Part shown: piece by piece, positions 62,554 through 64,000 of the stretch | Numbering within the stretch: the stretch's first letter is position 1 | Layout: each line of letters begins with the position of its first letter | NCBI GenBank assembly: GCA_964432595.1 | Contig: CAYSOF010000007.1 | Coordinates: 124,001-188,000, forward strand | Direction of reading: 5' to 3' | Length of the DNA: 64,000 nucleotides | From: DASYLJ01 sp964432595 | GTDB lineage: Bacteria > Desulfobacterota > Binatia > DP-6 | Program-made: the position numbers and the translations under genes | Notes under the pieces: model-generated | The model's database searches: none | What the model saw: only the letters and a program-made list of their open reading frames with translations | What the model was told of the DNA's origin: nothing

Positions 62554-63467
62554 TGCCCACCGTCAGCGTCGTCCTCGCCACGCGCAACCAGGGGCGGTGG
62601 CTCCCGGAGACGCTCGCGAGCGTCCGTGCCCAGACGTTCGACGACTGGGAGCTGCTCGTCGCCGACGACGGCTCGACCGACGACACGGCCGCCGTGGTGG
62701 CGGCGATCGACGATTCCCGCATCCACTGGCTCCCGGGCCGGACGGCCGAGCGGTCCGCCGCGCGTAACCGCGCGCTCGCCGCTGCGAAAGGACGGTACGT
62801 GGCGTTCCTCGACGGCGACGACTGCTGGCATCCGGACAAGCTGGCCCGCCAGGTGGCCGCGCTCGACGCCGCCCCCGACGCCGCCCTCTGCTACACGATC
62901 GCCCGCTACGTCGACGCGAGCGGCGCGCCGCTGTCGCACCGCAAGCCCGACGTCCCGCCGACCGGGCGCGTCTTCCCCCGCCTCGTGCGCGGCAACTGCA
63001 TCATTCTCGCCTCGGTGATGGCACCCCGCGAGCGGGTCGCGGCCGCCGGCGGCTTCGACGAGACGCTGCCCGTCTTCGGTGCCGAGGACTGGGGCCTCTG
63101 GCTGCGGCTCGCGCGCCGCGCCCCGGTCGTCGCGATCGCCGAGGAGCTGACCTTCTATCGCCGGCACACCGGCAACACGGCCTGGCAGCACATCCTGCGC
63201 AGCGGGCTCGCCATGCTCGACCGCCTCTACGCCGACCCCGCGGTCGCGGCCGAGGCGGGCCTGCCGCACGCCGCCGCGCGCGCGCGCCACCTCTGGTACC
63301 ACGCGACGATCGCCGCGGCCGAGGGCCGCGCCGCCGGCTTCGCGCTGGCTGCGAAGGCGCTGCGCGAGAGCCCGGCGACCGCGCTGAGCCGTCCAGCCCT
63401 CGGCACCGTCGCCGCCCTCGTCCTGCCGCGTCCAGCGCTGCGCACCCTCGGACGGCTGCCCGCGTGA
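62553..63467 (+). CDS. Glycosyltransferase family 2
   Basis: 304 aa. VSVVLATRNQGRWLPETLAS, LLVADDGSTDDTAAVVAAID, FLDGDDCWHPDKLARQVAAL and VFGAEDWGLWLRLARRAPVV. The C-terminal ~80 residues are Ala-rich helical. Coupled to the previous GT2 (TGATG) and to the sulfatase gene (GTGA). Confidence 0.88.
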   Translation: MPTVSVVLATRNQGRWLPETLASVRAQTFDDWELLVADDGSTDDTAAVVAAIDDSRIHWLPGRTAERSAARNRALAAAKGRYVAFLDGDDCWHPDKLARQVAALDAAPDAALCYTIARYVDASGAPLSHRKPDVPPTGRVFPRLVRGNCIILASVMAPRERVAAAGGFDETLPVFGAEDWGLWLRLARRAPVVAIAEELTFYRRHTGNTAWQHILRSGLAMLDRLYADPAVAAEAGLPHAAARARHLWYHATIAAAEGRAAGFALAAKALRESPATALSRPALGTVAALVLPRPALRTLGRLPA

Positions 63468-64000
63468 TCGGCCGCTTCGTCTCGACGGTGGCCGTGCTCC
63501 TGCCGGTCGCGCTGGTCGCCGCCGTCGCGCTCGCGTGGCCCGCGATCCACGCGCACGGCTGGTGGGACGACGGCCTTCATCGCCTCGTCGTGCGCGAGGT
63601 CGTCCGCCGGTTCGACCGCCTCCTCCCGGCCGTCGTCGCCGTCGCGTTGCTCGCGGCGCTGCTGCGGCGCGGACGGCCGATGTCGCACGCGGCGATCGGC
63701 GTGCTCGTCCTTGCGGCGCTGGCCCGCCTCACCGCCATCGCGCCGCCGCCCGCGGGGCCGAACGTCCTCCTCGTCTCGATCGACACGCTGCGCGCCGACC
63801 GCCTCGGCGCCTACGGCCACACGCAGCCCACGAGCCCCGTCGTCGACGCGCGGCTCGCCGCGCAGGGCGTGACGTTCGAGCAGGTGCTCAGCCAGTCGCC
63901 GAAGACCACCCCGTCGCACATGACGATGTTCACGTCGCTCTACCCGTGCATGCACGGCATCACCATGTGGGACGAGGGCGGCGTCGGCGCGGTGCTCAAC
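63464..64000 (+). CDS. Sulfatase-family membrane enzyme, N-terminal part
   Basis: Runs off the right edge; 179 residues are visible from GTG 63464. Two to three transmembrane helices (about 5-25, 48-65, 74-92) precede the alkaline-phosphatase-like domain: NVLLVSIDTLRADRLGAYG with the metal-binding Asp, then SPKTTPSHMTMFTSLYP. The position that is Cys or Ser in true sulfatases is Thr here, as in phosphoethanolamine/phosphoglycerol transferases. Probably modifies the exported glycan or a lipid. Confidence 0.78.
   Translation, partial: MIGRFVSTVAVLLPVALVAAVALAWPAIHAHGWWDDGLHRLVVREVVRRFDRLLPAVVAVALLAALLRRGRPMSHAAIGVLVLAALARLTAIAPPPAGPNVLLVSIDTLRADRLGAYGHTQPTSPVVDARLAAQGVTFEQVLSQSPKTTPSHMTMFTSLYPCMHGITMWDEGGVGAVLN

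Overview
This 64 kb window comes from a very GC-rich Gram-negative chromosome with strong G/C bias at third codon positions. The thrS-infC-rpmI-rplT-pheS-pheT-ihfA order, a surE-pcm-nlpD-type cluster, IHF, a signal-peptide-rich proteome and an ABC-type surface-glycan locus suggest a deltaproteobacterial-grade lineage (Desulfobacterota, Binatota or Myxococcota type). That placement is an inference from gene content and was not tested by phylogeny. Genes are densely packed, with many 1-4 base stop/start overlaps. I see no insertion sequence, prophage, CRISPR array or rRNA.

Layout. 1-8231 (minus strand): surE, pcm, an NlpD-like lipoprotein, apt, a CDF metal exporter, archease, rtcB, fumC, sppA and the start of an SDR gene. 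8305-16533: tRNA-Pro, an unknown small protein behind a sigma-54-like promoter, then on the minus strand the translation operon thrS-infC-rpmI-rplT-pheS-pheT-ihfA-merR, preceded by tRNA-Val. 16649-24195: a PerM/AI-2E transporter, a nitronate monooxygenase, a thiolase-like protein with a methyltransferase, a GH78-type glycosidase and another methyltransferase. 24425-32964 (minus): lepB, lepA, a GalE-like epimerase, UDP-xylose synthase, ugd, a dolichyl-phosphate-type glycosyltransferase, a PfkB kinase and methylthioadenosine phosphorylase. 33076-41175: two EamA exporters, a beta-helix protein, a DUF1330-type/TetR divergent pair, a lipid kinase, rlmN, and an ECF sigma/anti-sigma pair flanked by two zinc-ribbon PspC proteins. 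41221-47581 (minus): a TCA block, icd, methyltransferase, mdh, sucC, sucD, ndk. 47631-64000: a surface-polysaccharide locus with an ABC exporter, seven glycosyltransferases, sugar epimerases, methyltransferases, a large beta-helix protein and a truncated sulfatase-like gene.

The genes work together as follows. fumC, icd, mdh and sucCD cover several TCA steps, and ndk is translationally coupled to sucD. Ugd plus the decarboxylase can make UDP-xylose, which may feed the glycosyltransferases here. mtnP and apt together can salvage adenine from methylthioadenosine. The sigma/anti-sigma/PspC unit looks like an envelope-stress switch.

The most unusual observation is a pair of about 147-nt rod-like palindromes (17777-17924 and 24273-24418). 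Each lies in sense orientation just after a gene's stop codon. They differ in their stems but share the same internal-loop sequences, including a UCCUC motif, which looks like a structured RNA family. Two essential translation genes also appear to use non-canonical start codons (infC ATA, lepA CTG).
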